A stretch of DNA of 64,000 nucleotides, from the NCBI RefSeq assembly GCF_029537375.1, contig NZ_CP120679.1:4135501-4199500 (forward strand). Reading direction: 5' to 3'. The number at the start of each line of letters is the position of its first letter. Position 1 is the stretch's first letter. The DNA is from Bacillus sp. HSf4. Lineage in GTDB: Bacteria; Bacillota; Bacilli; Bacillales; Bacillaceae. The notes beneath the pieces are model-generated. The model was not told the DNA's origin, did no database searches, and saw nothing but the letters and a program-made list of their open reading frames with translations. Position numbers and translations under genes: made by a program. Positions 16,990 through 25,803 of this stretch are shown one piece after another.

Positions 16990-18923
16990 CAAAAAGCGCA
17001 CAGCCGTTGACAATGTGTCAGCCCGTTTTCCCGGTCGGCTTTTTTCGCATTTTCCGCCTGAAACATATAGCCGATCAGCTTGACATACAGGTCGCGCTCC
17101 ATCTCTTTGAACCTCAGTCCAATTTCGATTTCGTTTCCTATCTTCGTCGTCCAGATCACCTGTACCGGCAATTTCCCGACACCGTCAATCATAAGGCCGT
17201 CCACTTGATAATACATATCCGCATCTGCTGAATAAGGCAGGCTGATACGGGCACCCGTGTCGCTGATATCCTTCAATTCACATTGATGGATTTGCTCTGA
17301 AGCGGTTGTTGAAAAGGATTCCGTTTGGTTGATGCTGAAACGCTCAGAGCTGCGGAACCTCGGCCTGTCAAAAGCGACGAGCAAAGCGAGAACGAGCCCC
17401 GCCATATTATAAAGAACCCAAAATAAATTGTATGATGTCACATTGATGTCAAATGTATGAAGGACGACATAATCGTAAAGCGTTTTGCCGAGAGCCGCCA
17501 ACGTCATGCCAAGCAGCACGGCGCACGGATAGGCTGTCATATATTTAAATTTGCGCCGGTCGGTATTGACTCCCTTAGGCGTCACTTTAAAATCAAACCG
17601 TTTTTTGAAGATAAATTCGGACAAAGCCGACATCGCCATATGCGGCGCCATCGATGTATCATAAATATGGCTCCAGCTCATGCTGCGCTGCCTGTCGGAA
17701 ATGACCTTAAATGAAAGATAAGACCCCAAAAACGCCGGCAGCCAAAACGTAGTGATCGCCCAGAGATCTGTCTTTAAGCTATGAATCCCAAACAGCAAAA
17801 ACAATAAAGGCGCTAAAATATACACCATTTTAAAGACACCGAAAAACCAAAAGAGGATGCCGTCAAAATACAGAATCCGCTGCATCGGTGTGAGGCCTTT
17901 TAAAAATAAAGGATTCCACTTCTTTCCGCACTGAATATTTCCTCTGCACCAGCGGTCGCGCTGTTTCAGAAGATCGGTCCAGGTTTCGGGTGCAAGACCG
18001 ACCGCCAGCACTTCTTTGACAAACACAGACTTGTATTTCGTTTGCAACAGCATTCCCGTCGCCATATCTTCCGTAATCACTCCGGTTGCAAAACCGCCGA
18101 TCTCCTCTAAAGCACTTCTTCGGAACACGGTGTTGCTGCCGACATACATAACAGCATTAAAACGGTCCTTTCCGGCCTGGAGCCTTCTCATGAAAAAGTC
18201 CTGCTCATTTGGAATATTCGCGCCTGAAAACAGGTTGTATTGATATGGATCTTCATTATAGAAGGCTTGGGGTGTTTGTACAAAAGCGACCTTTTTCTTT
18301 TTAAAATAGCCGACGGTCTTTTGCAAAAACGCAGGCAGCGGCACCATATCGGCATCCATTGTCACAATCAGTTCGCCATTTGAACAGCTCATGGCGTGAT
18401 TCAGATTTCCCGCCTTGGCATGCTCATTGTTTTTTCTCGTCAAATAATGAACGCCGAACTCTTCAGCGAGCTTGCGAATATCCGCTCGCTTGCCGTCGTC
18501 GCAAAGATAAATATTGACAAGCTCTTGAGGATAATCGAGATTCAGACATCCTGCCACCGATTTTTTCAAAACATGCCGCTCTTCGTTATACGTCGCAATT
18601 AAAATATCAACGGTCGGCCATTGCTCCTGATCATCAAGCGGTTCTGGCGCCCGCTTTTTTTCCTTCCACATGAGCGTATAAAAGATCAATAGCTGCACAA
18701 AGCCGATGCATTCGGTTGCAACGAGGATCACACCCATGGCCACATCGAGCGGGCCGGAACTTGGAAGGGTAAAACCGAACCGCCAAACAATATAAACGGC
18801 GTTTGTGATCAGACACATGATAATCAGCGGCTTTTTAAAACGCGGACTTGCCAGGCAGCCTAAAAAGCCGACCAAGAGCAAGACAACCGTTACCAGAGGG
18901 TAGTAGTGTAATATGTATTCCAT
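16989..18923 (-). CDS. BcsA-type processive glycosyltransferase with C-terminal PilZ domain
   Basis: This 644-residue membrane enzyme resembles the catalytic subunit of cellulose synthase. About three N-terminal helices precede a GT2 domain with ILIATYNEE, LCDDGKRADI, TMDADMVP, ITEDMATGM and the product-processing motif QRDRW. More helices follow, then a PilZ domain at about 520-620 with RSSER (524-528) and DISDTG (552-557). Activation by c-di-GMP is inferred from these motifs. The product could be cellulose-like or another exopolysaccharide. No bcsB, bcsZ or diguanylate cyclase gene lies nearby; only a small PilZ gene follows. It differs from B. subtilis YdaM, which lacks PilZ. Confidence 0.87.
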   Translation of the reverse strand: MEYILHYYPLVTVVLLLVGFLGCLASPRFKKPLIIMCLITNAVYIVWRFGFTLPSSGPLDVAMGVILVATECIGFVQLLIFYTLMWKEKKRAPEPLDDQEQWPTVDILIATYNEERHVLKKSVAGCLNLDYPQELVNIYLCDDGKRADIRKLAEEFGVHYLTRKNNEHAKAGNLNHAMSCSNGELIVTMDADMVPLPAFLQKTVGYFKKKKVAFVQTPQAFYNEDPYQYNLFSGANIPNEQDFFMRRLQAGKDRFNAVMYVGSNTVFRRSALEEIGGFATGVITEDMATGMLLQTKYKSVFVKEVLAVGLAPETWTDLLKQRDRWCRGNIQCGKKWNPLFLKGLTPMQRILYFDGILFWFFGVFKMVYILAPLLFLLFGIHSLKTDLWAITTFWLPAFLGSYLSFKVISDRQRSMSWSHIYDTSMAPHMAMSALSEFIFKKRFDFKVTPKGVNTDRRKFKYMTAYPCAVLLGMTLAALGKTLYDYVVLHTFDINVTSYNLFWVLYNMAGLVLALLVAFDRPRFRSSERFSINQTESFSTTASEQIHQCELKDISDTGARISLPYSADADMYYQVDGLMIDGVGKLPVQVIWTTKIGNEIEIGLRFKEMERDLYVKLIGYMFQAENAKKADRENGLTHCQRLCAF

Positions 18924-18953
18924 GTTTTTCTCCTATGACAATTTTTATGGCAG

Positions 18954-18981
18954 AGAAAAAACCCCGTTGAGGCAGGGTCTT
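18954..18981 (-). terminator. Intrinsic terminator (possible attenuator) in the bcsA-like leader
   Basis: On the minus strand ACCCTG-CCTCAA-CGGGGT forms a 6-bp hairpin followed by TTTTTC. It ends about 30 bases before the glycosyltransferase ATG and downstream of its likely promoter, so transcripts must pass it. An upstream GGGTCT (rc of 19104-19109) can pair with AGACCC at the hairpin base. Confidence 0.6.
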
Positions 18982-19088
18982 TTACCAACATATCCATAAT
19001 TTTTTCACACTCGAATATATTACCACTTTTCAATCTCAATTTCCTTATAAAATACTATTTTTTTAATTCTTTGTGATGATAACACAAT

Positions 19089-19117
19089 ATTTTATGAAAC
19101 TATAGACCCTTTTACAA
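19089..19117 (-). promoter_or_regulatory. Likely sigma-A promoter of the bcsA-like gene
   Basis: On the minus strand TTGTAA (19112-19117) and TAAAAT (19089-19094) are 17 bases apart. This gives a leader of about 160 bases that contains the intrinsic terminator at 18954-18981. Confidence 0.55.
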
Positions 19118-19489
19118 ACGATTCTATCGTATTGCTTTTTCATTTATTTGATGTATATTCCATTTCAATTAAAACAACAGCATCCCTTGCTACGTTTTCA
19201 GCCGCATCTGAACCATTGGTCGCAGAAGCCTCTGCTAATCGGGGATGGCCAGCCGTCTGTTGAAACGGTCTTCTTCAAGGTGAAAAGGTCTTCCCGCCTA
19301 AATGTTTGATTTATTTTTGACGAAATAACAGCCGTTTTGTGTCCATTCCCCTTCCAAAATCAGGGTTTTGAGGATCCGAGCCTATTTAAATCAGCTCTCG
19401 GCTACCGAAAAGCTGCCTTTTGTATGATCAAGACAAGCAAAGGCGGACACTTTAAAATCAACAGGCAACCGGTAGGTCTTCTTGCATGG
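19118..19489. other. Intergenic region, no confident gene
   Basis: The region lies between the divergent bcsA-like and cimH promoters. On the minus strand a 44-codon open frame (about 19145-19279) reads protein-like at its end (NVARDAVVLIEMEY) but has no start codon and no ribosome site. It may be a gene remnant. I searched both strands for a c-di-GMP-I aptamer and did not find one. Confidence 0.35.
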
Positions 19490-19519
19490 TTGTCTGAATT
19501 TTGACTTTTTTAGTATACT
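19490..19519 (+). promoter_or_regulatory. Sigma-A promoter of cimH
   Basis: TTGTCT (19490-19495) and TATACT (19514-19519) are separated by 18 bases, about 50 bases before the cimH start. Confidence 0.6.
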
Positions 19520-19570
19520 TAATTTAGTTAAATAACACAGCAAAGGGATTTTTTAAGAATGGGGGAAAGA

Positions 19571-20926
19571 ATGATGGAAGCAAAATCAGAAGTTCAACAT
19601 ATTCCGATTCAACAGCCAAAAGAAAAAGATGAAAACTTTTTTGCCAAAGCGATGCATCTGAAAATCGGCATTATTCCGCTGCCTGTCTATCTACTGCTAC
19701 TCGCTCTGATCGTCACCTTCGTTTATATGCATGACCTTAAAAGCGACATTTTGACTGCGATTGCTGTTACGGGGTTTTTCGGCTTTACATTCGCACAAAT
19801 CGGCAAGTCGATTCCGTTCATCCGTTCTGTTGGCGGGGCCGCGATTCTCGCCACATTTATACCTTCGGCGATCGTCTATTATCACTTGATTCCAGAGGAT
19901 ATCATTAAATCAACAACTGAATTTACAGAAAACTCAAACTTCCTTTATCTATTCATTGCAGCGATTGTTGTCGGCAGTATTTTAGGAATGAAAAGAGAAA
20001 CCTTGATCAAAGCATTTCTTAAAATATTCATCCCGCTGATTGCCGGGTCGATCGCTGCGGGGGCAGTCGGTTTATTGGTCGGCACATTGCTCGGCCTGGG
20101 GTTTCAGCACACATTGCTTTATATTGTGATTCCAATCATGGCCGGAGGTGTCGGCGAAGGGGCGATCCCGCTGTCCATCGGCTATTCTGAGATTATGCCG
20201 ATGTCCCAGGGAGAAGCCTTTGCATTGGTCATCCCTTCCATTATGTTTGGGAGCTTAAGTGCTGTTATTTTATCAGGCGTTTTAAATGTTGTCGGAAAGA
20301 AAAGACCGGAATGGACGGGCAATGGTAAGGTGGACCGCTCGGAAACCGATGATACGCTCCCGCTTGAGAGCCGGGATAAGGAAAAAGAAAGCGTGTTTAA
20401 CCTGTCTCATTTTGCTTCCGGCGGGATATTGGCTGTTTCACTGTATTTGGTCGGCATGCTTTCCCATGATTTATTCGGATTCCCTGCTCCTGTGATGATG
20501 CTTTTATTGGCCGTAGCCGTTAAACTGTTCCGTCTGGCACCGGCACATTTAGAAAACGGAGCCTACAGTGTGTCACGCTTTTTTTCAACTGCTGTCACCT
20601 ATCCGCTGCTGTTTGCCATCGGTGTCTCCATGACACCTTGGGACAAGCTGATCGCCGCGTTCAACATTGCCAACATCATCACGATCGTCTCTGTTGTCGT
20701 CACAATGATGGCCGTCGGCTTTTTGACCGGAAAATGGCTCAACATGTACCCGATCGAAACCGCCATCATCAACGCCTGCCATTCCGGCCAGGGAGGCACC
20801 GGCGACATCGCCATTCTCAGTGCGGCTGAGCGCCTTGAGCTGATGCCGTTTGCCCAAGTATCCACAAGGATCGGCGGAGCGATCACCGTCACGCTTACAT
20901 TGCTGTTATTGGCCCAGTTTTATTGA
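19571..20926 (+). CDS. cimH: Citrate/malate transporter, 2-hydroxycarboxylate transporter family
   Basis: A membrane protein of about 451 residues with 11-12 helices and the two re-entrant loop motifs of the 2-HCT family, GGVGEGAIPLS and CHSGQGGTGDIAIL. B. subtilis CimH (YxkJ) takes up citrate and L-malate with protons. The start is taken at 19571, after GGGGGAAAG; an ATG 12 bases earlier is also possible. It is a single-gene unit with its own promoter and terminator. In B. subtilis cimH lies beside cyd and yxkH, and relatives of both are in this window but separated here. Confidence 0.88.
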   Translation: MMEAKSEVQHIPIQQPKEKDENFFAKAMHLKIGIIPLPVYLLLLALIVTFVYMHDLKSDILTAIAVTGFFGFTFAQIGKSIPFIRSVGGAAILATFIPSAIVYYHLIPEDIIKSTTEFTENSNFLYLFIAAIVVGSILGMKRETLIKAFLKIFIPLIAGSIAAGAVGLLVGTLLGLGFQHTLLYIVIPIMAGGVGEGAIPLSIGYSEIMPMSQGEAFALVIPSIMFGSLSAVILSGVLNVVGKKRPEWTGNGKVDRSETDDTLPLESRDKEKESVFNLSHFASGGILAVSLYLVGMLSHDLFGFPAPVMMLLLAVAVKLFRLAPAHLENGAYSVSRFFSTAVTYPLLFAIGVSMTPWDKLIAAFNIANIITIVSVVVTMMAVGFLTGKWLNMYPIETAIINACHSGQGGTGDIAILSAAERLELMPFAQVSTRIGGAITVTLTLLLLAQFY

Positions 20927-20933
20927 ATAACCA

Positions 20934-20963
20934 AGCCTGCAGATATACTGCAGGCTGTTTTTT
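20934..20963 (+). terminator. Terminator of cimH
   Basis: A perfect 9-bp stem AGCCTGCAG / CTGCAGGCT with a 5-base loop is followed by GTTTTTTC. Confidence 0.9.
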
Positions 20964-20964
20964 C

Positions 20965-21828
20965 TTACCTGCGTATTTTTTTCGGAACATAGTCCGGGTA
21001 ATCTGTTACGATTCCATCCACTCCAGCCTTGATAAGCGGGGGAACTTCGTGGCGGGAACGGATGGTCCAAGGCGTAATCTTCATGCCGAGCGCATGAATC
21101 CGTGAAACAAGGGTCGGATCAACGGCCACATTGATTAAATTGGCATTGACATAGTCGGCATACCCGGAAAAGTCCTTCAGCTTTTCATTTGTCAGGTCTG
21201 TGACCTTTGAAGTCAAAACACCTGTCGGGACGGCCGGAAGCAGTTCATGCATTTTCCGTACGGAATTGAAGTTAAATGATTGAACGATCACTTGATCGTG
21301 TTTCGGCTTATCCATGCGCCGTTCTTTTAGAGCTGCGGCGATTTTTTCCTCTATGCCCGGATAGAGGGCAGGCTCCTTTAATTCAATGAGCATGCCGATT
21401 TTTCCTTTATACCGGTCAAGGACTTCTTCAAACGTCGGAATGCGTTCACCGGTGAACTGCGGTCCGAAATAGCTCCCCGCATCAAGCTTGCGCAGCTCGG
21501 CAAGCGTCAGATCCTTTACAGCGACCGGCTCCTCTGAATCAATGTCTGTCGTGCGGTTTACCGTCGTATCATGGATGACGACAAGCTCCCCGTCCTTTGA
21601 CATCTGCACATCCAATTCGATATAATCGGATTTCATTTTGTACGCTAAATCAAAAGCGGCCACCGTGTTTTCAGGCGCATATCCGGAAGCCCCCCTGTGC
21701 GCAATGACATCCACTTTGTGAGGTTTCCCCTCCTGCTCTGCCGCGGCCGCATTTGGCGCAAACAGCAGTAAACCGAAGGACGCTCCAATCAATGAAGACA
21801 ACACCGATTTTTTTAGACCTGCTGACAT
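20965..21828 (-). CDS. Secreted glycerophosphodiester phosphodiesterase (GlpQ-like)
   Basis: A 287-residue exported protein. An N-terminal signal peptide (MSAGLKKSVLSSLIGASFG and a hydrophobic core ending near PNAAAAEQ) is followed by a GDPD barrel. The barrel has VIAHRGASGYAPENT, the metal Glu-Asp in YIELDVQMSKDG, and VVIHDTTVNRTT. It would release glycerol-3-phosphate from phosphodiesters, including deacylated lipids or teichoic acid. The ATG at 21828 follows GGGGAG by 8 bases and starts the signal peptide; a longer upstream frame does not. Confidence 0.85.
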   Translation of the reverse strand: MSAGLKKSVLSSLIGASFGLLLFAPNAAAAEQEGKPHKVDVIAHRGASGYAPENTVAAFDLAYKMKSDYIELDVQMSKDGELVVIHDTTVNRTTDIDSEEPVAVKDLTLAELRKLDAGSYFGPQFTGERIPTFEEVLDRYKGKIGMLIELKEPALYPGIEEKIAAALKERRMDKPKHDQVIVQSFNFNSVRKMHELLPAVPTGVLTSKVTDLTNEKLKDFSGYADYVNANLINVAVDPTLVSRIHALGMKITPWTIRSRHEVPPLIKAGVDGIVTDYPDYVPKKIRR

Positions 21829-21929
21829 ATGACCCACTCCCCTTTTTCTGTTGACTTGCCGTTCGCTATAAAAGTATAGCTTCTGACTGTAAACATTATG
21901 TTTCAACAGTCTTGAATTTTCATAAAATC

Positions 21930-21957
21930 AAAAAAGATTCCCTCATTTGAGGGAATC
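21930..21957 (-). terminator. Terminator of the Excalibur gene
   Basis: A perfect 10-bp stem GATTCCCTCA / TGAGGGAATC with a 2-base loop is followed on the minus strand by TTTTTTGA. The stem overlaps the stop codon. Confidence 0.88.
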
Positions 21958-22225
21958 AGCGTTCACAGGCGATTTTATCCTTGTCGCGGTCAAGCCTTTT
22001 ATTCGCGTCATACAGCGCTTTGGATACATAAGGCTTGTACTTCGTTTTACCGCCTTTGTTTTTTACCGATTTAGCGCGGGCAACACCGCCTTTATACGCC
22101 TTATTCAGCGCCTTGCAATTTTTATATGTTTTCACTTTTGTTTTCGCTTCCGCGGTGTCCCCGGTACTGCAGGAAAAACCGATGGCGAGACCGATGGAAA
22201 GGAAAACAGCAAACCATTTTTTCAT
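21956..22225 (-). CDS. Excalibur calcium-binding domain lipoprotein
   Basis: An 89-residue exported protein. A Lys-start signal with the lipobox-like GFSC precedes a small Excalibur domain that opens with TYKNCKALNKAY and ends in DRDKDKIACER, the DxDxDxxxCE calcium loop. The two Cys probably form the domain's disulfide. Excalibur domains are usually attached to cell-surface enzymes; here it stands alone. The ATG follows a GAGGGGG ribosome site. Confidence 0.83.
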   Translation of the reverse strand: MKKWFAVFLSIGLAIGFSCSTGDTAEAKTKVKTYKNCKALNKAYKGGVARAKSVKNKGGKTKYKPYVSKALYDANKRLDRDKDKIACER

Positions 22226-22315
22226 TTTATATACCCCCTCATGTTTATGAAATCTTTTTCATCATATGCCATTTCATTCCTTTCGGCAAGAAAAATATGA
22301 CATCTTGTTCAAATC

Positions 22316-22337
22316 AAAAAACCGGCGCCCGCCGGTT
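22316..22337 (-). terminator. Terminator of the 219-residue hypothetical gene
   Basis: AACCGGC and GCCGGTT form a 7-bp stem with a 5-base loop, followed on the minus strand by TTTTTTGATT. Confidence 0.82.
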
Positions 22338-22996
22338 CAAGTTTTATATTCGAGCTCACAGGTTTTTTTTAAAACAGAGCCGATTTCATAAGCAAGCTCT
22401 TTCGGATGGATGCACCATTTGTCTTCAATTGGATGCTTCCAATCGTCATCTTTAATCAGTTTAAGCGCATAATGGCCTGCCGGATCGGTTTCCGGAAACC
22501 ATTCTACATCTAATAACAGATTTTTTTCACGACATTTTAGCTGGAGCAGATCCTGCTTGAAATGGGACTGCCACAGCTTGCTGTCAGAAGCTAATTCATC
22601 CGGATTGATATCTGTTAAGCCATGGCGCAAAACCGCCCAGCCGGTCGGGATGCGCAGCCTCAGCAAATCGCCTGGATTCCCCTGATCGCCATCCTCTTTC
22701 AAAATGACCTTCTCCAATCGTTCGACCAGCTCGTCGTACGGAATATCTAAAATCTCGCCTGCCCGCTTTCCGCAGGCGTCGATCAGCCTGATGGCATATC
22801 GCTTCCCTCCGTCATGATCGACTTGTACGATTTCACGGCTTTCTTCCTGTTCAAGGAGCAGCAATTTTTGACGGCGGTCGCGAATGGGCTTTTGATATAA
22901 ATGATTTTCGATAACCTTCCAGCCCTCTTGGATTTTCAATGGATGCAATTTAAAAAAGTAATGGAATCTCGTCAATCGTCTCACTTCCCATATCAT
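22337..22996 (-). CDS. Hypothetical protein downstream of the LXG toxin operon
   Basis: A 219-residue soluble, charged protein that I do not recognise. It has no signal peptide or membrane span. It lies 94 bases after a terminator that ends the toxin operon, so it is separate or reached by read-through. The start is uncertain: the ATG at 22996 has only a weak ribosome site. Position makes a link to immunity possible but unproven. Confidence 0.6.
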   Translation of the reverse strand: MIWEVRRLTRFHYFFKLHPLKIQEGWKVIENHLYQKPIRDRRQKLLLLEQEESREIVQVDHDGGKRYAIRLIDACGKRAGEILDIPYDELVERLEKVILKEDGDQGNPGDLLRLRIPTGWAVLRHGLTDINPDELASDSKLWQSHFKQDLLQLKCREKNLLLDVEWFPETDPAGHYALKLIKDDDWKHPIEDKWCIHPKELAYEIGSVLKKTCELEYKT

Positions 22997-23062
22997 AAAT
23001 AGACTAGTCCGTCCTCTTAAATACCAGCCTATGCAGGGGCTTTTGTTTTAGAACCGAAGCAC

Positions 23063-23091
23063 AAAAAAACTTGAAGATCAAATCTTCAAGT
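23063..23091 (-). terminator. Terminator at the end of the LXG toxin operon
   Basis: A perfect 10-bp stem ACTTGAAGAT / ATCTTCAAGT with a 3-base loop is followed on the minus strand by TTTTTTTGTG. Confidence 0.88.
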
Positions 23092-23876
23092 CAGTCTGCT
23101 ATATGGTATATCTTGATTTGGCTGAGGAGGTCTGAGTTGTGGCTGCTTAAAACAGCGATTTTATCCTGTCCCAAAAACCTTCCTCTTAAAAATGTCATAT
23201 TGTTCTCAGGCTGCAATGTGACGCGCTCAGTCTGAGTCGATAATTCGATGATGTTCTCCTGCACAAACATTGCCGTTTCACCGGAATAATGGACTTCATG
23301 AGGCTTATAACTGGATGTCAAAAATATTTTGTCCCTGTTGGAAGGATAAACATAGTATCTGTTATTTCTCGTATTCACTATAATGTGCGGCTCATCCATG
23401 TCATAGCCTACCACAGGCGAACCCTTTGTTTCCGACCAAAAAGAATAGAACGTCTCATATGCGTCTTTTACCTCAGCACCGCCAATCTTGGCGAAGGTAT
23501 TTTCCTTGATGCTGTATCGGTAAAACTCGTCATCATATGTGACAAATACAATCTCATCCTTGCCCCATACATAATATTTGGACAAAACGGGAAGATCGTC
23601 TTTCACATCGCATATTTGCTGATTCATGTTTTTCAGGTTGAAATAAAACAGCCGCCGTTCATTCTGGAAGAAAACAACCAATTCTTCCCCTGAGGCGTTT
23701 TTAAAAGAAGCATCAATGACGATGTCCTCTACATTGAACTCCTTGAGCACATTTAAATGGCCGTTGAACACGGTGATGCCTTCATAGTCGTCATTGACGA
23801 CTACTTTATCAGACAGCACTTCCATAAAATAAATGTCTTTTTCAGATTCTGTTTGATGAAGTTCAAGTAATTTCAT
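23091..23876 (-). CDS. Candidate immunity protein for the LXG ribonuclease toxin
   Basis: A 261-residue cytoplasmic protein, rich in beta-strand-like repeats (for example VVVNDDYEGITVFNGHLNVL and DEIVFVTYDDEFYRYSIK). This suggests a small propeller-like fold. I recognise no family. It starts 20 bases after the LXG toxin stop with an AAAGGAAAA ribosome site, and a terminator follows at once. In polymorphic toxin operons this is the place of the immunity gene, so immunity is inferred from position. It does not look like the short Im3/cloacin immunity proteins that normally match E3-type domains. Confidence 0.65.
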   Translation of the reverse strand: MKLLELHQTESEKDIYFMEVLSDKVVVNDDYEGITVFNGHLNVLKEFNVEDIVIDASFKNASGEELVVFFQNERRLFYFNLKNMNQQICDVKDDLPVLSKYYVWGKDEIVFVTYDDEFYRYSIKENTFAKIGGAEVKDAYETFYSFWSETKGSPVVGYDMDEPHIIVNTRNNRYYVYPSNRDKIFLTSSYKPHEVHYSGETAMFVQENIIELSTQTERVTLQPENNMTFLRGRFLGQDKIAVLSSHNSDLLSQIKIYHIAD

Positions 23877-23896
23877 GGTATTTTCCTTTCAGCACG

Positions 23897-25753
23897 CTAT
23901 TTGATGAATTTTGAAATCGATTTGTTTGGATCCGCTTTGCTCGGGTCCAATACACCGCTGATCGGATCCGCTTCCCCCAGATGTTTTCTCCCTGTGCGGT
24001 CAAACACCTCGATATGGGAGGCTTCTCCTACATGAAGCGTATCACGGTAGTAATACAGACCGTCTTTTTCATATACTTGAGCGCCCTTTACACGGATTTT
24101 TGTTCGTTTAAATTCCTCGCCGCTGAGGAACGTTTCGTGGTCCTGCGGCACTCTTTTTTCCTTGACATAAGCCCTGTTGTTCTTATTAAGCTTCTCGTAT
24201 AATTCCCTTCTTTTTTCCTTGCTGTAGTGATTGCCGTTATGAGCGACATAGTCTTTCTGTGACATGCCTTCCGGTTTCGGATCCCATATCGGTTTTGCTC
24301 GCCTTGGGCCGTCCTTCGCAGAAAATGCCAGCAAATCCTGCAGCGATTTTTTCTCAACACCGATGCGGGCCACCGCTGGTCCGGCGTGTGTCGCCAGCTG
24401 TTCGACGCGAATGCCGACCGGGACTTCGATCTTTCCTACATTCTTTTTGACTGTGTCGACAGCTTGCTTGGCCCGGTTCAGCTTATCATTGATCCACTTG
24501 CTGCTGTGGGCCTTGTATGGAAGCTTTTTCACCGGAAGTTTGTCGGCATAACGCGCCGCCGCTCCCACGCCTGTAATAGCCAGCGCATTGAACAGGCTTT
24601 GCTTCCGCTGTTCGTCTGATAATTTGTTGCCGAACATATCCCGTCCGGTCGCCGCTTCTCCGAAACCGTTCGCCGCTGTTAAACCGTAAATCCCGTATTC
24701 TGCTTTTTTCAAGTAGTCCAGCGATTTTGCCGACTTGTAAGCGTCAAGGGCATGTTCAGCAGCATTGACACCTTTGGCTGTTTTATAGATCGCTTTGCCG
24801 CCTTTAAAAGCGCGACCGGCCCAACCGACCACCGGGATGAAGCCTGCAGCAGCCATAGCTCCGGCTGTGACCCGTTGAGCAGCGCTGAGCTTTTCGCCTG
24901 TAACGGGATCGATTCCTTCCGTCGCTCTTTTATAATCATAATAGCCTGTCACTTCCCCGGTAAAGGTGCAAACTGTATCCCAGGCTTTTTCATACCATGG
25001 CCTGTTTGCCAGCTCCTCTTGCTCTTTCGCGATCCGTCTTGCTTCTTCCTGCTCTTTTTTGATTGAAAGGTATTCGGATATTCCCTTTTCGACTTCGTCC
25101 TTCAGCCCGTAGACTTCGCTATTGTGGTAGGCATTGGCGTTAAAGTATAAGGGCGAGGCTTCCTTGCCCTTTTGTGTCGCATGAACAAGCGCACCGTACA
25201 AGCCCAGGACAAAACTTTCTTCTGTTTCTGATAAGGCATACTCTGACTTTAAGTCTGCATCAAATTCGTTTACTTTTGTTACCGTTTCCTCACGTTCTTT
25301 TTTCGCTTTGTTCAGATGGGATTCAAAGGTTTCGCTCGAAAACGTTTCCAGTGTGAGCACATCATCGATTTCAGCAAAGATTTTTTTCAGCTCTTTTTTT
25401 TGTTCGGAAACGATGGACTTTGATGTGGCGTGAGCATTTGCCAGCTCATTTTCTAAAAAGTCAAGCTTGACGACCGTATCCCCGGAAAGGTCGAGGTCTT
25501 CGGCAGCGCCGGCGATGCCGTCGAAAAAGGCAACCTGTTTATCGATCAGGCCGAGCCATGCATCTGCAACATCTGCCTGTGCCTGATAAAAATCTTTGAT
25601 GGCTTCAGCACCTTCTCCCTGAAAATCATCCCCAAGGTTTACGACATTATGAAACTGCTTTTTCAAAGAAGCGATTTGCTCTCTTAAATCCCGGTATTGC
25701 TGCGAGCGTTCTTTCATCGCAGAGATTAAGGTTTTTGCTTCGTAGATTTTCAT
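23897..25753 (-). CDS. LXG-domain polymorphic toxin with colicin E3-like ribonuclease domain
   Basis: A 618-residue toxin. Residues 1-200 form the helical LXG domain that directs export by the type VII secretion system. The middle has a WYEKAWDTVCTFTGEVTGYY pre-toxin region and a hydrophobic Ala/Gly segment near residues 290-330. The last 55 residues match the colicin E3 cytotoxic domain pattern: YRDTLH (D571, H574), HIEVFD (E582), GRKHLGEADP and a basic end ADPNKSISKFIK. Colicin E3 cuts 16S rRNA in the decoding site, so a ribosome-inactivating toxin is inferred. A DUF5082 partner gene precedes it and a putative immunity gene follows. Confidence 0.88.
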   Translation of the reverse strand: MKIYEAKTLISAMKERSQQYRDLREQIASLKKQFHNVVNLGDDFQGEGAEAIKDFYQAQADVADAWLGLIDKQVAFFDGIAGAAEDLDLSGDTVVKLDFLENELANAHATSKSIVSEQKKELKKIFAEIDDVLTLETFSSETFESHLNKAKKEREETVTKVNEFDADLKSEYALSETEESFVLGLYGALVHATQKGKEASPLYFNANAYHNSEVYGLKDEVEKGISEYLSIKKEQEEARRIAKEQEELANRPWYEKAWDTVCTFTGEVTGYYDYKRATEGIDPVTGEKLSAAQRVTAGAMAAAGFIPVVGWAGRAFKGGKAIYKTAKGVNAAEHALDAYKSAKSLDYLKKAEYGIYGLTAANGFGEAATGRDMFGNKLSDEQRKQSLFNALAITGVGAAARYADKLPVKKLPYKAHSSKWINDKLNRAKQAVDTVKKNVGKIEVPVGIRVEQLATHAGPAVARIGVEKKSLQDLLAFSAKDGPRRAKPIWDPKPEGMSQKDYVAHNGNHYSKEKRRELYEKLNKNNRAYVKEKRVPQDHETFLSGEEFKRTKIRVKGAQVYEKDGLYYYRDTLHVGEASHIEVFDRTGRKHLGEADPISGVLDPSKADPNKSISKFIK

Positions 25754-25803
25754 CGGCCTTAAGCCCTTTCTTTAATTATTTTCGATTTGAAACCTCTTCG
25801 GTC

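Noticed and set aside
19118..19558. A c-di-GMP riboswitch between the BcsA-like gene and cimH
   Set aside because: I looked for the conserved GEMM-I core on both strands and did not find it; only a promoter and an intrinsic terminator are supported.
23091..23876. Assignment of the post-toxin gene to a known immunity family
   Set aside because: No cloacin-immunity or SMI1/KNR4 motif could be seen, so only position supports immunity.
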